NCBI GenBank assembly: GCA_028877045.1
Contig: JAGWPQ010000373.1
Location: 1 to 7,860 of the forward strand
Length of the DNA stretch: 7,860 bases
Origin: Bacteroidota bacterium
GTDB lineage: Bacteria; Bacteroidota; Bacteroidia; Chitinophagales; Chitinophagaceae
Direction of reading: 5' to 3'
In this document: positions 6,371-7,860 of the stretch, one piece after another
Numbering within the stretch: position 1 is the first letter of the stretch
Layout of the letters: each line of letters begins with the position of its first letter
Made by a program: the position numbers and the translations under genes
The notes under the pieces: model-generated
What the model was told of the DNA's origin: nothing
Seen by the model: only the letters and a program-made list of their open reading frames with translations
Database searches by the model: none

Positions 6371-7375
6371 CTAAAACTTAGGGCAATTCAAAGGCTTTTC
6401 AGTAGAACGTTTATAAATATAAATGAGAGAAAATTCAAAGCCGCCCTGCCCTTGCGAAGCAGTTTTCAGCGATGAAGTATTGGCATCATATGTTATCCCT
6501 AAACGCATATTATTATACTCCAAACCAATATAAGGAATGATTGCATCGTTAAGCCTGATCCAGCTTCCTAAATATAAACTTGCAGGATTATCGCTCTCAT
6601 TATTTGCAACAAGTTGCACTGCACCACCCAGCACAGTTTCGGAAGCACCGCCCTGAAAACTTTGCAATGCACTTAAATGCAAAGTGCTTGTCGCGCCAAC
6701 CGGGAAATAAGTTCCAGCATGAATGGTTGCTCTAGAACTTAAATCGAAACTACCTCCGGTAAAATGTTGTTGAGGTCTTGTGATATGATATAAACTTACA
6801 CCAAAATAAAAATTATTTCTGTCGGTAGTACTTCCATTATACAACACCCCGGCATTTACATCAACATAATTCGATTTTAAGGTAGTATTGCTGAATATTT
6901 CGTTTGTTACGCCGGTAAAGCCAACAGTAGTTAATTGATCTTCGAATTTCAGATCAGCAGTATTAATAAACATATTAGCATAAGTAACCTGAAAGCCTGC
7001 ACTTAATTGATGATAACCCTCTTCATCTAATCCTTTATGATATGCTGTTGAAATAGTTGCATAATTAAAATTAACTGCACCTGCAGCACTATTGTCATTG
7101 TATGCCATGAAACCCAGTCCCCACGCATCGTTCGAAGGAATGTGATCCTGCATAATCCTGAAATCAACCGATGCCGTGCCGGTTGTAAAAGCATTATTTA
7201 TGGTAGCCCATTGATTGCGATAATTACCCGCAATACGATAATTGCCGTCAAATTTCCCGGTAAAAGCAGGATTCAAAGTAAGTGGTGATGAAAAAAATTG
7301 AGAAAAATGAGGGTCCTGTGCTGAGACTTTTCCCAGCAAAAAAAGTATGCAACATATCATTGCAATTTTTCTCAT
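6371..7375 (-). CDS. PorP/SprF family type IX secretion system membrane protein
   Basis: A 334-residue outer-membrane beta-barrel of the PorP/SprF family, which supports secretion or surface placement of T9SS substrates and gliding adhesins. I place the start at ATG 7375: residues 1-20 (MRKIAMICCILFLLGKVSAQ) form a clean signal peptide, directly followed by the family hallmark DPHFSQFFSSPLTLNPAFTG at 21-40 and NYRNQW at 51-56. The frame is open for a further 51 codons upstream, to 7528, but that extension overlaps the end of upp and would bury the signal peptide. Later repeated beta-strand patterns (YHKGLDEEGYHQLSAGFQVTY-type; GVSLYHITRPQQHF; PYIGLEYNNMRLGITYD near the end) are typical. Many PorP genes sit next to a giant adhesin with a gliding-motility C-terminal domain; here the neighbours are upp and a small lipoprotein, so this is a stand-alone copy whose substrate is not evident. 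Confidence 0.9.
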   Translation of the reverse strand: MRKIAMICCILFLLGKVSAQDPHFSQFFSSPLTLNPAFTGKFDGNYRIAGNYRNQWATINNAFTTGTASVDFRIMQDHIPSNDAWGLGFMAYNDNSAAGAVNFNYATISTAYHKGLDEEGYHQLSAGFQVTYANMFINTADLKFEDQLTTVGFTGVTNEIFSNTTLKSNYVDVNAGVLYNGSTTDRNNFYFGVSLYHITRPQQHFTGGSFDLSSRATIHAGTYFPVGATSTLHLSALQSFQGGASETVLGGAVQLVANNESDNPASLYLGSWIRLNDAIIPYIGLEYNNMRLGITYDANTSSLKTASQGQGGFEFSLIYIYKRSTEKPLNCPKF

Positions 7376-7391
7376 ACAAAATTTAAGACTC

Positions 7392-7421
7392 CTAAAATAG
7401 ATGAAATGCTGTAAGAATAAA
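7392..7421 (-). promoter_or_regulatory. Weak candidate promoter for the PorP-like gene
   Basis: On the minus strand, TATTTTAG (7399-7392) matches seven of eight positions of TAnnTTTG when the two free bases are counted. A TTTA lies 18 bases upstream (7421-7418) in place of TTTG. The predicted start would leave a leader of about 10 bases before ATG 7375. The 94-base gap from upp (7376-7469) is otherwise homopolymer-rich, with no convincing terminator hairpin. Confidence 0.22.
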
Positions 7422-7469
7422 TGATAAAAAAATGTTTTAACAAAAAAATCTTTCTTCCTCAAAAAATAA

Positions 7470-7860
7470 CTAAGCCTGCATTTTTGTTCCAAAAGCAAGA
7501 TCACCTGCATCGCCCAACCCGGGAACAATATATCCCTTGGCAGTTAACTCATCATCAATATCGCCACACCAGATTTTTATATCCGGACCACATTCACGCA
7601 AAACATATTCAATTCCAATAGTGCAGGCAATGGCAACTACAACATGAAATGTTGCAGGTGCATTTTCGGCTTTCATGTATTGAATTGTTTTTACGATCGA
7701 TGAACCTGTTGCCAGCATTGGATCGCTGATGATCACAACTCTGTTATTTAACGAAGGACAACTCATGTATTCCAGACTAATATCAAAACTCCCGTCGTGA
7801 TGATGCTTGCGGTAAGCCGAGATAAAAGCGTTATCGGCTTTATCAAAATAATTCAACATG
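7470..7860 (-). CDS. upp: Uracil phosphoribosyltransferase (C-terminal part, cut by window end)
   Basis: Pyrimidine salvage enzyme that makes UMP from uracil and PRPP in the cytoplasm. About 130 residues are visible, out of roughly 210-220 for the family; the first 80-90 lie beyond the right edge. The ATG at 7859 is internal: it corresponds to the Met in the conserved G-M-L region before the YF...A.ISAYRKH segment. Visible motifs, counted from that Met, are the PRPP-binding loop VVIISDPMLATGSS at 41-54 and the uracil-binding C-terminal stretch GYIVPGLGDAGDLAFGT at 109-125. The stop is TAG. The strand matches the PorP-like gene 94 bases downstream, but there is no sign of a functional link. 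Confidence 0.95.
   Translation of the reverse strand, partial: MLNYFDKADNAFISAYRKHHHDGSFDISLEYMSCPSLNNRVVIISDPMLATGSSIVKTIQYMKAENAPATFHVVVAIACTIGIEYVLRECGPDIKIWCGDIDDELTAKGYIVPGLGDAGDLAFGTKMQA

Noticed and set aside
7376..7469. Terminator or small RNA between upp and the PorP-like gene
   Set aside because: Only A/T homopolymer runs and a 4-bp stem (TGTT/AACA); no stable hairpin with a T-run.
7421..7621. Plus-strand open frame of 66 codons
   Set aside because: Antisense to the end of upp and the following spacer; composition is that of a shadow frame.

Overview
The window is typical Bacteroidota DNA, most likely from a Chitinophagaceae-type member of that phylum. It is AT-rich and densely packed. 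The ribosome-binding regions are A/T-rich with no Shine-Dalgarno consensus. Several families are characteristic of the phylum: a TonB-dependent receptor with an N-terminal carboxypeptidase-regulatory-like domain, a DUF4249 lipoprotein, a PorP/SprF-type outer-membrane protein of type IX secretion, and exported proteins with a short signal ending in Q. The lineage is inferred from gene content, not from a marker gene.

Layout from left to right. Positions 2-2335 (+) hold a TonB-dependent receptor whose first few codons lie before the window. It is followed after 18 bases by a DUF4249 lipoprotein (2354-3139, +); the two look like one outer-membrane uptake unit of unknown substrate. A spacer of about 80 bases (3140-3219) has a more GC-rich core than its surroundings and may be a dispersed repeat. 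It separates this unit from a convergent minus-strand pair: a four-segment EI24/CysZ-like membrane protein (4708-3938) and a short tetrapyrrole-methylase-fold (RsmI-like) methyltransferase (3924-3220). A 50-base divergent spacer (4709-4758) leads to a plus-strand pair: an AAG/MPG-type DNA-3-methyladenine glycosylase (4759-5391) and a secreted NTF2/SnoaL-like protein (5409-5900). The right third is on the minus strand and reads right to left: uracil phosphoribosyltransferase (upp, cut by the window end), a PorP/SprF family protein (7375-6371), and a small lipoprotein of unknown function (6360-5902).

Working together: the receptor and DUF4249 protein should sit at the outer membrane as a transporter and surface partner. 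The PorP-like protein and small lipoprotein form a second envelope pair. The glycosylase, methyltransferase and upp are housekeeping functions in DNA repair, RNA or small-molecule methylation, and pyrimidine salvage. No CRISPR array, tRNA, rRNA, insertion sequence or phage gene is visible. No gap between genes exceeds 100 bases. I do not see a clearly new system. The best leads are the uncharacterised receptor/DUF4249 pair, the repeat-like spacer, and the methyltransferase of unknown target next to an EI24 protein.
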